Below are positions 1 to 12,844 of a stretch of DNA of 64,000 bases, piece by piece. The stretch covers positions 1-64,000 of the forward strand of contig JAECUM010003687.1 of the NCBI GenBank assembly GCA_016617855.1, written 5' to 3'. The translations under genes were made by a program, and so were the position numbers. The DNA comes from Megalonaias nervosa. Taxonomy: Eukaryota > Mollusca > Bivalvia > Unionida > Unionidae. The notes beneath the pieces were generated by a model. It searched no databases. It saw only the letters and a program-made list of their open reading frames with translations, and was not told the DNA's origin. How positions within the stretch are numbered: the first letter of the stretch is position 1; each line of letters begins with the position of its first letter.

Positions 1-395
1 ATGTATTTACTATTTTGGATGTATGGATGTGGAATATTAAGTAGGACATATCAAATTTAATGCATTTGTTGCAAGATGCATGTATTTACTATTTTGGATG
101 TATGGATGTGGAATATTAAGTAGGACATATCAAATTTAATGCATTTGTTGCAAGATGCATGTATTTACTATTTTGGATGTATGGATGTGGAATATTAAGT
201 AGGACATATCAAATTTAATGCATTTGTTGCAAGATGCATGTATTTACTATTTTGGATGTATGGATGTGGAATATTAAGTAGGACATATCAAATTTAATGC
301 ATTTCTTGTAAGATTCATGTATTTACTATTTTGGATGTATGGATGTGGAATATTAAGATGGACATATCAAATTTTATGTGTTTATTGTAGGTTCC
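1..395. repeat. 79-bp tandem repeat, 5 copies
   Basis: A unit beginning atgtatttactattttgg starts at 1, 80, 159, 238 and 317, so the period is exactly 79 bp. The first four copies are nearly identical and the last is slightly diverged. The array runs off the left edge and ends about 70 bp before a coding exon, so it is intronic. Confidence 0.95.
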
Positions 396-467
396 AACTG
401 CTTTCATGCTAATGGGATTAATCAGCTTGGATGTTACACTGTGTTGTTTTGCTTTTCTTTTCATCAG

Positions 468-589
468 GTTGCACCACTCAGTCTTATAGAAGAGATAAAT
501 AGGTCAGGATCTGTTAGGATTGAAAACAGAGATGAACTGGATCTGTTCCTTAGATTCCAGCATGAGATGGGCACAATCCTCTACTTCAG
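468..589 (+). CDS. ROCO-family gene, COR domain exon (first in window)
   Basis: This is the first of six exons in the window of one plus-strand gene. The exon follows a pyrimidine-rich tract ending in cag and ends at ag|gtgaga; it enters in phase 0 and leaves in phase 2. It encodes about 40 residues including LFLRFQHEMGTILYF, which matches the start of COR domains (leucine-rich stretch, then a short helix ending G-x-I-L-Y/H-F). COR follows the Roc GTPase domain in ROCO proteins and mediates dimerisation. The Roc domain and any leucine-rich repeats must lie in exons left of the window. Joining it with 8402-8562 gives one continuous frame, which is the main reason to trust both exons. A kinase domain, as in LRRK proteins, is absent downstream; the protein instead ends in a HEPN domain. 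The family is inferred from motif memory only. Confidence 0.8.
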
Positions 590-1440
590 GTGAGACAGGA
601 ACTATTTCTTCTTTGAATACATTCTCCAAAGTAATATTAGGAAAGCAGCTGTACTTATCTCAGGAATTTAGCATTCATGAAAAAACAAAAGGTTTCAGCT
701 TTCACACTTATATAACAAATATATAGACAAAGGGAAGAAACTCTTACCCATTAACTCCCTTGATCACTGTTAGGTGACTGCAGTTGTTTATTAGTGTTAG
801 TTTTCTCTGGATACAGTCAGCATCATATTCCCTGCCTATCAAAATTCAAGAGGGTTTTCTCTCATCTATCCTATGGACAAAGTTGGCATAGTATTGAGCA
901 TGGGAGTATTCATTATGTGTTGCAGTCATTATTGGTTGTGGAATTGCTGGTGCCACATTCTTCACAGGCATTGATGCGGCAGTGATGAAGCAGCTAGTGC
1001 AGCAGTCAATGATTAATTTGCTGGCCTTGGGTGAATTTTTGCTCTTTCATTTGTCATGATGGGTTGCAGTTTTATTATGCAGCCCAGTGAGCATACATAC
1101 CACTGTATGTCTGAGCATGGCTTTTGAGCGTCTGAGTTAGGATGCATATTGTATATTTTAGATTTGGACAGTCCATTTTGTCATCTGTCCAGGGCATGCA
1201 CCACTAGACCATCTGACTATACCTGTTCATGGCTCTCCATGATTCCATCATTTCAGTGAGCCGTGACACGTACTGACTGACTGCATAATGGTACACAAAG
1301 TTGGGTGTTAATCTGTTTGGCTGATCCATCTATTATGCTGCCTGTACTACCAGGCATTTAACAAGCTCACTGACCAGTTAATAACATGGCTGTCCATCCT
1401 GCTGGTATCCTTGCCCAAGAACACGCTATGGTAACTGATC
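590..1440. other. Intron sequence, no feature seen
   Basis: Unique-looking AT-rich intron. No splice-bounded coding segment, RNA gene or clear repeat could be supported here. Confidence 0.6.
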
Positions 1441-1449
1441 CAGACTAAT

Positions 1450-1521
1450 TTGGTAATAGGATTCAATCATACACCCATTAGTTTATGAGTCTGACACACT
1501 CACCATTAGGCCATCACAGCT
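1450..1521 (-). repeat. tRNA-like SINE head remnant
   Basis: On the minus strand an A-box-like stretch (atggcctaatggtgag) is followed by cagactcataaa, as in tRNA-Met anticodon arms, and then by a B-box-like gattgaatcct. Stem pairing is too poor for a working tRNA. A decayed tRNA-derived SINE is the best reading. Confidence 0.45.
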
Positions 1522-3730
1522 TCCTAATTACAAGCCAAGCCTGTAAGGAGAGATGTGGAAGATGACAATAATTATTTATCTTTCCATCTACTGCTTCATT
1601 TGGTGAAGGCCATGGAGATGTCCAACTGCTTGACAAAAATAATTGCTGGATCCATAGCGGGCAACTCCAAGACTTTGTTTCCCAAAAGTCAACAATCAAT
1701 GTAACTTTTATCATACTTGTATCATTTACAATCATTAACATTTAGCTGTAAGCTACCATCATTGGATAAGAACATTGTGGGGGTAATTATGAACAGCCCA
1801 CTGTTTATAAGATGGATGAGAATGTTTTACATGCCACCATCAAGTTATGTGAAAAATGGTTGCTACTTGATTTGTGCTAGACCTTGTATATCTAGTGATT
1901 TTTGGCCTGGCTGAAAAATCAGCTAGTGAAAATACATAAATGTTCTTTGGTGGGATTGCTAAGGTTATTAACAGGGATATTTGCCACCTGATGGCTAACA
2001 CCTGATGGCTTCAACAAATCTGGATCTAGTAAGATGAGATGCCTGTCTGCACTTATCCAAAGTTGAATATATCCTTGGCCATCTGGTTTGCATCAGTTGA
2101 CATGATGTTGCTGTTTTTCGGTGTAATGGAGGAGGTGCAGAACCAGGCATCTCAAGAATTGCCTCTTTAACTTACTTGGGCACCTGCTCTGGATTTCAGG
2201 CCAAATCATTCTCAACCACCATGGAGAGCTATTCATCAGTAATACGATAAGATGCCAAACACACTGCACAAAGACGAGAATTTTTATCTCCTTCAAATTT
2301 CAGGCACTAACAGGCTCTTTAATTCCAGGGGTTATTTAACAAAGATAGGAAACAAGTTTTCTCATTCTTCAAGGCTCCTAAAGCTATCATGGGCTTCCCA
2401 CATCTTCCACAGACAGACACCTGGTGACTGACTTCTCATTATCATACCTCATATATTGGTCTGTTTTCAAAAAATGAATGGGCAGTCAGAGTTCTTTCTT
2501 AGTAGTTTCAGATTTTGCTTATCCAATCCTCTCCCCATTTGACTTCTCTTCCATGAGCTACTTTCTGTCCGATCAAAGTTGCGAATTTTGCAAAAAGAGA
2601 TATGGTCATTACTTGAAAGCATGCAGTGGAGATAGTTCACAAGCAGAACTCTCCAGTGTGATGATCATGGCTTTTACTGTGGCCAAGTCAGCAAAAAGTT
2701 GCAACATACAATCATGCAAGAATCTTGCAAGAGCATTTTAAAATTTACCACAGAGCAGCAAAAAATGAATGTTCCATGTATGATCAGCACAGACCTCAAA
2801 TTCTTGAATGTTCCCATACAAAACTCTGCTTCTACAAGTGAGACCTTGTTGAAGACAATGCAAGCTGCTGAACACGTTTTGTGCAGGGTTTGTTTCATAG
2901 TCATCAGATGCAGTGGAGTGATTGAGCCACCAGTGTTGTATCATGGCCAAGTGTTGGTCAAGGTGTTTGTTGAAAAGACAAACACTTGCAGCAAAATGGA
3001 TCCAGCCACAGCTGTCCTCACCCATGGATGTGTTTATAACCATTGATAACATGGGTGAGTTTCCCATGGCCGCTCATAATCACTGCTGCCTTAACTAGTG
3101 CATAAAGAGGAGCTGCAAACAGTTTATAGTTAGCTTCATAACCTGCTTGGGTAAAATGGCCACTTGATAATGCAAAGTATTGCAGTGGCATTGAATGCAC
3201 CAATAAGTGTGAGCTTGAAACATTTAAGTTACTCAAATACAAAGGAATGTATCCCTTCAGTATATGAGCAACTGGGACAAACTTGATGAAACTTGGTTGC
3301 CATTGTTTGAGGCCTTTCATTTATTGCTGCCACCAATGACTATACAAAATGTCTGGTCCTTGTTTGGTTGTCAAGATGTCCATGACTTCAATGTCTAGTA
3401 TTTACTTATTTACATCTTACTGCAGACTGATGTCTTTGAGATGTTTTGTAAAGCAACCATGAATGTTTATAAACTAAATCACATGCATTACAGGATGTGA
3501 ATGAACAATTTTTTTTTTCTAGCATTCAGTATGCCCATATGACATGAATGGCCAGATAAAGGTAAGTAAAGTAATAAAAGCATAAACATTAGTACTTGCC
3601 GGATTTGATTTAAAAAAGTTAGAAAGCAGCTTGTCCTGGACTATCACTTTGCAAATTGTTGCTTGTCTCCGACCTAAATGTATAGTCCTCGACATTGGGC
3701 TATGGGATTTGATCAGCTCTGTATTTGTAC
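1522..3730. other. Intron sequence, no supported gene
   Basis: Several open frames of 65-115 codons lie here on both strands (for example 2699-3046 and 3018-3320), but they overlap one another, show no domain and have no splice context. I see no repeat family strong enough to name. Confidence 0.55.
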
Positions 3731-3734
3731 ATCC

Positions 3735-4040
3735 AGTTTGGCTACCAAGATGACTATGTTAAAAATGTCATTGTCACTACTTCCTCGTGCATAAATGATC
3801 ATTATGATATGGGGTTTTCACCGAAAAACTACTAACAATGTCTACTTTGAGGTGAAAATGTTTCCAAGCTAACATCCAGTATGTGCAGCACAGCAGCTAA
3901 TTTAAAATTGTTATTAATCCTGAAGAACATCAGCTATCATATCAACACTCAGCAGTTTAAATGAAGAAATGGTCTTTCTTGAATTCCAGGAAATTCTTTT
4001 CACCCAATAGAATTTTAGACCCTTTGAGGGACTCGTTTGT
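3735..4040. repeat. Dispersed degenerate minisatellite, copy 1
   Basis: The stretch from about 3840 (gtgcagcacagcagctaat ... ctcagcag ... agggactcgt) reappears with many changes at about 11185-11340 (gtgcaccagagcagctaat ... ctcagcag ... aaggactcat). The part before it, with ttttcaccg-aaaactac, resembles units at 10400-11150 and 48420-48870. The three loci are copies of one diverged repeat family placed along the gene. Confidence 0.65.
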
Positions 4041-4179
4041 AATTTCTTAAGTTTGATAATATTTTATAAATACAAAAGACTATTCTAAATAAGTGTAGAT
4101 AACACACTGTTGTAACAAAATCACTACTGGTATAGCCAGGGCAGGATGCGGTTAATTCTGAGGGAATTTTAAGCATGGT

Positions 4180-5170
4180 TAAGTCTTTTCTAGGATCACT
4201 CTCTCAGTGAAAAAGGGGCATTTTATACACTTCATCGGTGCATGGTAAAGTCTCTTCTGGAGTCACTCTACGAAAAAGGGAATTTGTATGCACTTCACTG
4301 TGGCGTAACATCTCTTTTGGGATCACTCTCTCCAAGAAGAATGGCATGTTATTGACTGCAACAGTGTGTGGTAATGTCTCATCTGAGGTTAGTATGAGAA
4401 AGGGCATTGTTATGCACTTTGAATCAGTTGCGCATGGCAATGTTTCTTGGGGTCACTCTGAAAAAGGTTTATATTATGTACTTCAGTTGGGTATGGTAAC
4501 ATCTCTTCTGCGATCATTCTCTCCAAGTAAAATAGCATTTTATGCACTTCACTGGGGCATGGTAAAGTCTCTTCTGGGTTCACTCACTCTATGAAAAAGG
4601 GCATTTTTATGCACTTCAGCGGGCCGTGATAAAGTCCATTCTGGTTTCACTCCAAGAAGATCATTTTATGCACTGCTTTGTGCAAGGTGACATCTCTCCT
4701 GGGATCGTTCTTTCCAAGAAAAATGCATTTTAAGCACTTCAGTCGTTGATGGTAAAGCTTCTTCTGGGGTCACTCTGTGAAAGGGGCATTTTATGTACTT
4801 GAATGGGACACGGACAAGTCTCTTCTGGGATCACCCTCCAAGAATAAGGGCATTATATGCACGCCAATGGGGCATGGTAAAGTCTCTTTGGGGATCACTC
4901 TCCAAGAAAAAGAGCATTTTATGCACTTCAATGGGGCATGTTAAAGTCTCCTCTGGTGAAGCTTTATCTAAGGAATAGTGCATTATTTATGCACTTCAGT
5001 TAGTCATGGTAAAGTCTCTTACTTTGGGTCCCTATTTAAGAACATGGACATCTGTATGTACTCACATTGTACATGTAAAGTCTCTTATGAGGGCACTCTC
5101 TTTGAGAAAATAGGGTATGTTTATTTCATTGTTATGGTGCATGCAAGGCACTTTTCAATGCAAGTGAAAA
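4180..5170. repeat. Degenerate tandem repeat, roughly 60-80 bp units
   Basis: Units of the form tgcacttc-a-tggggcatggt, aaagtctcttctggg, atcactctccaagaaaaag and ggcatttta repeat about 14 times with drift and small indels. Short open frames across it (4238-4594, 4793-4978) arise from the repeat and are not genes. Confidence 0.85.
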
Positions 5171-5193
5171 ATAGTGATAAATAAATCAGAATA

Positions 5194-6763
5194 CACCACT
5201 CCCTTGATAACTCGCGCCCTGATAACTCGCGAACCCGCTTATAACGCGGGGTCAGGCTTGGATCCCATTTTTTAAAACCAGAAATTATCCCAAAAATAGA
5301 TCCCTATTTTATGAACTTTATGGAAATCGCGATCAAAATTAGCTACAAAAACTTTGATATATCGCTCGTTTTATCGTCAAAAACGGTAGATAGGACCTGG
5401 AAATTTTAATCAACATTATGAAATACCAAATTTAAAAATAAGTCATACAATTGTTTTACATTTTCTTTCCAAGTGACATTCCAAGCACACCGCAATTAAC
5501 GATGTGTAAGGAAATTTGGATGCATGAAAATGTCACTTAACGCCGAGTGGTGGCAGTACTTTAATAAATAAATACAAATTAAATAATTTTTTAGTCAATT
5601 GAAATTTGTGTTCTAGTTCTATCTTCTAGTTCCTTTTAAGTGTAATCATCATAAATGCAATGTGTCCTCTTGTAATTAAACGTAAAATGTGTAAATTTAC
5701 CATAACAGCTATGTCCGCTAGCAAGTCTTTGAGAACCTTTTTAGGTGCCGACCGTGTTTTGATAACTGACTTGCAGAAGTATTTGTTGCATAGTTGCACT
5801 GAATTAAAGCTGGCCTCCTTTGTATTATCACGTTAATTATGTCTTTTGAATCAAATAATGGAGGTGAAATAAAAGAAAAGTTAAAAGGCACGAAAATCCT
5901 ACAAACTTAAAATCTAGCTGCCCCGGTCGTATATCGGGCGAACTCACTTCATTTGATCAATTGAACACTGTTATAAATGTTATTGTGTATGTAACATAAA
6001 CTACCTTAAATTAACCGACTCATTGGTAACTGTGATCAAAGATAGCACGTCAGCCAAGCAAAAAGAATACTATACTTCGTAAAATAAAGAGCTCGGTTTC
6101 ACAGATATGGACCATTGTGGGCAAGCTAGTTTCAGAGAATTCTTGAACTGGCACTTTGAGATATCCTCAAGAATGATAAGAAGTTTCATTATTACTTCCA
6201 ATGAAATCACAATATCAATACTGTACTAATTGAGCAGCACAAAAATTGAGATTTGACGTAGACGATTGTCTCACGAAAATTTCGATTGCTTTTTGAACAA
6301 AAGGAATCTTGTTTGGTGGTCTATCAACAGTTAGTCTAGTTCCCTGCTCGTTTCGCTCCCAATTTGGCAGGATAGAATGCCATGCCACTCGGGGAACCAG
6401 ACTCATCAAGAAAACAAAAAGCAGTGATGTAATATACACATGTTTTCGTGTAATTGTAATGGTTGTTGAAACCAGTTGGAACGATCTTTCACATGTTGGA
6501 CATCTTGAAAATAAATGTTATTTAAACAGAATAACGAACAACTTCATTAGAAAAGTGCATTATTAAAAGTTATTATCGACGTGAATGTAAAATGAGGCTT
6601 CAGTCATTGAACAGTGAAGTTCCCTGACCCCCCCCCAGCTGTTTTCTCGATGTCCAAGTGATTTTTTTCAATTTTTGGAGGTCCCGCGGTAACTTGTGCC
6701 CTCGCTTATAGCACGGCCTATGTTTGTGGACCCCGTTGTGCGCGAGTTATCGAGGGAGTGGTG
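5194..6763. mobile_element. Non-autonomous TA-flanked DNA transposon, copy 1 (full length)
   Basis: The 1,570-bp element begins caccactcccttgataact and ends with the inverted partner agttatcgagggagtggtg, flanked on both sides by TA. Inner motifs such as cccgcttataacgcgggg recall the termini of pogo/Tigger-type elements of the Tc1/mariner superfamily, which duplicate TA. No transposase frame is present. Inverted full-length and truncated relatives lie at 17231-18803 and 56890-58150. Confidence 0.85.
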
Positions 6764-6945
6764 TACTACCATATGCAATTAATTACAGATTTTAAAATGA
6801 GTAATTTTAACAGATCTGCATTTATTTGTACATTGTTTGCATTTGAAAATTATTTATTATACTGTACAACACTATTATATTAAGACTCTGCCAAGTAGTA
6901 ATACAAATAGTTATCATTACTTTTTTACTACAGTGGTACAATGCA

Positions 6946-8340
6946 GACCTGCCAACACTTACGATTTTACCTTAAGTGTTGAGAAAATGACCCTTATAAT
7001 ACTGACTTACGGTATAAAAGCAAAAACAACAGAAAATGATTGCTGCCAAAAAATAAGGATAATTTCATCCATGTTTGATATGGATCCGGGTTTGATATTA
7101 GAATTATTGGAGTTAGTTAGGGAAGCAGACTAACTTTACAGCAATACCTTGGATGCTTTAAACTGCACATATTTTTCATGTAAATTGCCTGCATGATCAA
7201 ATTGATTATGAAATTTTTAAGAAATGGCATCCAGCAAGCGAGACATGTTGAAGGGGAAAGGGAAAATAAATCTCTTAAAACGTCCTAATAATCAGCACAG
7301 AAGAATACAAAAGGAATATTTAGATTCTTGTGAATAAGAGCAGGAGGGGACAGAATTACGTTTATTGGATATCAGGTGTCAATTTGAGTATGTCTTGTGG
7401 CGGGAAATATGTTTGCCTTCGTCATTAGTCCTACAATGTAAGACCTCAGCCTTGATATTTATGTTCTGGGTGTCGAGGTCTTAATGCCTAAATGATGGCA
7501 CTGTGCAGTATGCTTTGATGTCGACTGACATCGTAAGGAAAGTAAAATTGTCAGGAATATCTCACACACTTGGCAGCCCATATTGGCGCTTTTCTACAAA
7601 TTAAAGTTATAATGTATTAGTCAGACTTTACTTACTCTGATGTTTTTTTCATAAGAAATTAAGATTATCACACAAGCAATGGACCTGTTTTCAAGTTTCA
7701 TGGGCCTACATTTCGGTTGGCTGGAAAGCGATGGAAGCCGGGAATGTCGAAATTGGGTTACGTTGAAGTATAATTCTTTAATGAAATGATTAAAAATATA
7801 TTATTCCTATTGGAACTGTAAGCAACATTTAGTTTCGTTCAAGAAACATATTCCCCACAAGAACCTACTTGAACATACTTCAGCATATCTCGACTGCCAT
7901 CGCATTTCAACAAATTCAAATGTATGTCAACGGAGCATAAAAATGCATCCATTTGCTAATGTCAGATTTTGATTCCACCAGGATAAAAACAGCACAGTAA
8001 GTATATTAATTACACAGCAATTTGTGGAAGAGTGTCAGTATGGGTTGCCAAATGTGTGAGATATTCCTGAAACTGACTACTCGTTCTGATGAAAGTCCTG
8101 GAACTGAAGTTTGTGCAACTGTGCTAGTGGTAAATATGGTCTACATGTACTTTACAAACTCTTCAGTTAAACATAATGTTTACCGTCACTGCATGTTTCA
8201 AATACCAAAAATTTAAATACGTTTACCAGATTAACAATAGCAGTTTGTGATATTTTATTACACTGTACTGAAATCTGGTCATTCTTACAAAAAAAAAGTC
8301 AACTGCCTTACTGAGACGGTCTTGTCTGGGTTGGCAGGTC
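6946..8340. mobile_element. Possible DNA transposon with 11-bp terminal inverted repeat
   Basis: The stretch starts gacctgccaac and ends gttggcaggtc, an exact 11-bp inverted pair 1.4 kb apart. No convincing target duplication flanks it and no transposase is visible. The match could be chance or the remnant of an old non-autonomous element. Confidence 0.35.
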
Positions 8341-8401
8341 GGAACAAGGGAAATGTTTTGTTAAATATCTGCTAAGTACCTATTCTGTGCATAATTTTCA
8401 G

Positions 8402-8562
8402 CATTGAAGGACTAAGGGAGAAGATTTTGCTGGATCCACAGTGGTTGATTGATGCCCAGAAGTCTCTTATTACGGCTGAGACTTTCATCGACAAAATCCC
8501 TGCCATTGTTAGCAAGTGGAGTGAATTCAGAAAGAGTGGAATACTTACTCATGACTTGATAG
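8402..8562 (+). CDS. ROCO-family gene, COR domain exon 2
   Basis: The acceptor is attttcag and the donor ag|gtttgt. The exon takes the two-base phase left by 468-589 and leaves in phase 1. It encodes LLDPQWLIDAQKSLIT and then a charged stretch ending LTHDLI. L-D-P-Q-W-L-I is the hallmark of the COR domain (V/L-x-D-P-Q-W-L), so the family call rests mainly on this exon. About 7.8 kb of intron precedes it and 3.6 kb follows. Confidence 0.85.
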
Positions 8563-8749
8563 GTTTGTAAATTTAAATCACTGTAATATACTATTTTAGC
8601 TCACTGGTCATAGAGCAAATTAAGACAATAATATGTTCTTGTGTCTGGCTTGCATCATCAATCATCCATCAAAATGTGCTGTTTTCACCTTCTTCTCAAA
8701 CACCTCTGTTCCAGTTTCAACTAAACATGGCAGAGAACATTCTGGTATG

Positions 8750-8960
8750 AGCACACAGGCCTTGTACATTTATACAATTGATGCTGACTTGTAATCAACG
8801 ATGGTCAACATTATTATCATCATCCAGGCCTTTTACATTTATACAGTTGATGCTGCCTTGTAATCTACTATTGACAGCATTATTATCATCATCCAGGCCT
8901 TGTATGTTTACACAATTGATGCTGACTTGTAATCAACTATGGTCACTATTATTAAAAATG
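8750..8960. repeat. 69-bp tandem repeat, 3 copies
   Basis: A unit with caattgatgctgacttgtaa, atggtcaacattatta and tcatcatccaggcctt occurs three times in a row with few changes, 190 bp after the exon. Confidence 0.85.
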
Positions 8961-9990
8961 AAAGAAGGTTAAAGTCACTTCTTTGAAATAAAAATGCTCA
9001 TTAGCATTTAACCAAATTAAAAACGTGTGTTCTGCAAATAGGGCCTTCGAAATCGGCATAAATACTGATGTTGTGCCATGAAATATTGTCACCATTTTTG
9101 AAGAAAAGAAAATTTGCTCAAAACCTATTGAACAGAGTTAGACAACAGTCTGGCTTCAAGGCCTCTCAGAATTATAGAAATTAGTCTGATTTGCCATCAG
9201 CTTATGGCAACATAATTAAGTATAGAAAAAATTTTAAACAACAGCATTTCAAAAGAACTGGACAGAATTGACCCTAATTTAACAAAATAACATTTGTCCA
9301 CAAAGGCTTTCCAAGATTACACAAATAATGCAGATCCATCCTCACTCATGTCCATCAAAACTATAATAGAAAGAAATTTTTAAACGACATTTTGAGAACG
9401 GTTCAGCAAATTTCCAGGAAATATTCAGACATTGATGACTGTGAAGTTTGTACATTGATGCCAACTGCAATCAGATGTGTCCACCATCACAGAATATATA
9501 CAAAATGACTTCTAATAAAGAAAATGTTACAGTGAATTTGAGTAAATTTGTCAGAAAGCATCATGGCATAATGACTGTCTAAATATAAATATGGCTAAAA
9601 ATAGCAAAACTGGCGATGTAGAAAAGGCGACACCATAGGGTTGAAACAATATGCTTCTGTTGCATATCAATACAAGTGACGATACACAGCATATGATATG
9701 ATACATTATTGATGTACATGACGACTTGATGTTCTTTTCATCTCCCAGTAGTAGGGTGGTGCCACATTATGTTTTGACCTGTTGGTTGTATTTCTAGTAT
9801 GCAAATTACAGACAGACATAAACTTTTCATCCGTATATAACTTTTATTGTACCTTTTAGGACATTTCAGGATACTTCATTTGATCAGTTGGAGGGCACAT
9901 CTTTGTTTCCATGCCATTTGATTTGCACTGCATTAATGCATTTAAGAAAACAAATTATTACCAATTTTATTACCAGTTTGATTCCTTCAT
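8961..9990. other. Intron sequence, no feature seen
   Basis: AT-rich intron; nothing beyond short chance frames. Confidence 0.6.
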
Positions 9991-9997
9991 TTATAAA

Positions 9998-10299
9998 ACC
10001 TACTGGTTTTGGACGTTTGCCTCAGATGCAGGAGGCTGCGGGTTCGAACCTCTGTTCAGTCATACCAAAGACTTATTAAAATGGTACAAACATCTGCCTC
10101 GCTTGGCTCTCAGCATTAAGAGGTTAGTGCTAGGACTGGTCGGCTTGGTGACATGCTAATAGGACTAGGTGGGATATGATGCTATATGTATGCAGAATGA
10201 TGCCACAGTGCTAGACATCGCTATAAAAACTGTCACATCGCAGACATCGTAGTGATATAACTACAAAAAGGTTGAAGCTACTTCAAAAATCCAAATCAC

Positions 10300-10330
<31 letters not shown>
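9998..10330 (+). mobile_element. tRNA-derived SINE, MetaSINE-like
   Basis: A tRNA-like head (A-box-like segment near 10003-10022, B box ggttcgaacct at 10041-10051) is followed by a body containing ccaaagactt, ctcagcattaagaggttagtg, gactggt-ggc and cagacatcgtag, and it ends at a (CA)n tract. The same body lies in reverse at 44476-44772. The gctctcagcat core recalls the central domain of MetaSINEs (BivaMD families of bivalves) from memory. A Dfam/Repbase search would settle this. Confidence 0.75.
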
Positions 10331-10332
<2 letters not shown>

Positions 10333-10369
10333 CACTCTTAAATGAAACTGTTGCCAGTCTGACAATACA

Positions 10370-11345
10370 GCCATCACTGCATTCATCTTGAAAATTTCCT
10401 TGTCACTACTCATCCTGAAATGAAAGCCATATTGAAATGAAGTTTTCACCAAAACACTTCTTATGATATCTGTTTTGTCCTAAATGAAGATGGGGCAATT
10501 GTGAGTTTGTCTAATTGGTGTTAAGTGAAAATGGTGCCTGTCTGACACCCACTGTGGCCACCACTGCAGTCATCTAGAACATCCTACTGTCACTCCTCCT
10601 CCTGAATCAAAAGTTATTTTGACATCGTGTTTTCATCAGACTACTTGTTATAATGCTAATCCTAAATGAAACTGGTATCGATTTAATGCTTAATATGTTC
10701 TTCACAGTGGCCGGCTTGAACAGTTCTTGTAATGTTTTGTTGACCTGAAATTAAAATGCCACTGATTTGACGTCCCATATGTGACGTCCTATACATATCA
10801 TGAAAATCTTGATTTCACTACTTCTCTTAGATGGAAATTCATTTTGATATGGGATTTTTATGAGAAGAGTTTGTATGGTTTCCAATTTAAGTTGCTACTG
10901 AAAATGATTATAACTGAATATGACTACTATGGTAGCTGTCTTGAAAATATTGTTATATCTAGTCCTCTTAAATGAATGGCTATATCAACATTGGGTTTTC
11001 ACCATAATAGTTCCGAATCCTAGTTGGTCCTAAATGAATATGTTGCCAATACCCAAAGATGGCTGCTATTGTTGTTACTACTGAATGAATGATCATTATG
11101 ACATGGAGATTTTTGGTAAAAGATTTCTAGTGGCATTTACTGTGTACTAAATGAAAATGGTGCCAAACTGACATACATTATGTGCACCAGAGCAGCTAAT
11201 TTGAAAATCTTGTTTTTACTGATGATAATTTTACAGAGGTAATTTCAACACTCAGCAGATAAAATGAAGAAATTGTCTTCCCTGAATTCTTAGAAATTCT
11301 TTCAACCAGTAGAGTATCAGTCCCCTCAAAGGACTCATGTTTACT
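10370..11345. repeat. Dispersed degenerate minisatellite, copy 2 (largest)
   Basis: About seven diverged units contain cctaaatgaaaatggtgcc, ctgacat, tggc-gc-at-ct-gaaaat and ttttcaccagaa. Its last 170 bp match 3850-4035. The same units occur after exon 4 at 48420-48870. Confidence 0.7.
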
Positions 11346-12178
11346 ACAATGTTCTGATACAGTCTGCTATTGACTGAATTTCTGATGTAACACAGCTTAA
11401 TCTTCATCATGTATACTTCTGCCAGTGAAGTCAGATTTGTTTATTTTGAATCTAAAGTAGCAAGTCATTTAGGATTCAACAGAAATTTAGTCTTGTTAAT
11501 GAAATAAGTGAATTAATAAGCTGCTTATTAGTCAATATTTACCTTGGATATCCAGTGAAAACTAATACAGGTATGTATTTTCAACTGGAGTCATTGTGGG
11601 ATCTGTATATTACAGAAAACTGTTACACATAAGGTTCCAAAATAATAAAAACACAGATATTATCACTCCTAAACACTTATTTGATTGTATATTCACATAA
11701 AAATTGAGACCGATTATAACTGACGTATTATTGCCACAGAATGTTGAGACTGATTATCACTTACTTTCTCGTTAGAGAAAGCTACCTTTATTATGGTGTG
11801 CACTATGACAATGTAAGAGGTAAACAGTACTGTCTCATTACATAAAAGACATGTAACTGTTTACAGTTTCATATTAATGTGAAAACTCTAGTATGAAAAT
11901 GTATTTTAGTAAGGTGTCAGACAAAAACTCAGCTGTGAACCATTGATGATTTTTATGTTTCTTATTTTGTTAACTTGACTCATGATCAGCAAATATGTAC
12001 TCAAAATATGTAGCTGTTTGATTTTCAGGTGGAAATTAAATACAGAATAGTATAAATAACGGTACACTTGACATTGTTATTACTGTTATTATGATAATCT
12101 AATACTGTTGATTTAAATATATACCTATTTGACATTGTTATTTCTGTCCTTTAATCACCTGATGCTGTTCATTTCTAG
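11346..12178. other. Intron sequence, no feature seen
   Basis: AT-rich intron that ends in the polypyrimidine tract and acceptor of the next exon at 12178. Nothing else can be supported. Confidence 0.6.
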
Positions 12179-12306
12179 ATGCCGTCTGGTCAAAGGAGAA
12201 GAATCCAGAATTCCATGATAATAAGGACCACATCATCCTTTTGATGGAGAAATTAAATATTATTGCCAGGCCAAGGACATGTGATCAGGATGGAAAGGAA
12301 GTCAAG
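12179..12306 (+). CDS. ROCO-family gene, COR domain exon 3
   Basis: The acceptor is tttctag and the donor aag|gtctgt. The exon enters in phase 1 and leaves in phase 0. It encodes AVWSKEKNPEFHDNKDHII and then LLMEKLNIIARP, the helix of COR that in relatives reads L-L-x-L-M-E-K-F/L-x-L. The next recognisable exon lies 35.5 kb downstream, and the virus-like element sits in that gap. Confidence 0.8.
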
Positions 12307-12840
12307 GTCTGTTTAAAAAAACCTAAAGTCCTTGTAATATCTTTGTTATGTCTCCACCCTATTCTATGGAACAGCTGTTTAAATGATGTTCATTCAGCCA
12401 GTTTATGGGACCCTGGGTATCTGTGTTTGTCTAAGGCACTCAACTTTACAGATGACTGACGTCTCACCTCTGTCCATGTGGGTTCTAGTCTTGACTCGGC
12501 CAACATGCCAGTAGCTTTTTATGGCTTGATGGTTCTACCCGGATCCATTCTCCACAAATATACTAGCTAGTATGTACAGCTTACCATATGCTCAATGATG
12601 GCATTACATCCACGACAGCAATGGTAACATCATCATCATGTTTGCCTTTATTTCCCGCCAGTTCATAGATAATTCTGTTCCTTTAGTTAATTTCTTCTAG
12701 AAAATATCCTATATGAAACACAGCAAATTTTCAAGTCGGCGTCATTGAATGTATCTAAACGTAACTAATTTGTTTAAAATGCTTAGTGTGAAAACAATTA
12801 GGTACTTTTAGTTGCATTTCATGATGCTGGCCTGATAATT
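12307..12840. other. Start of the 35.5-kb intron, no feature seen
   Basis: Intron sequence without a recognisable feature. Confidence 0.6.
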
Positions 12841-12844
12841 TACT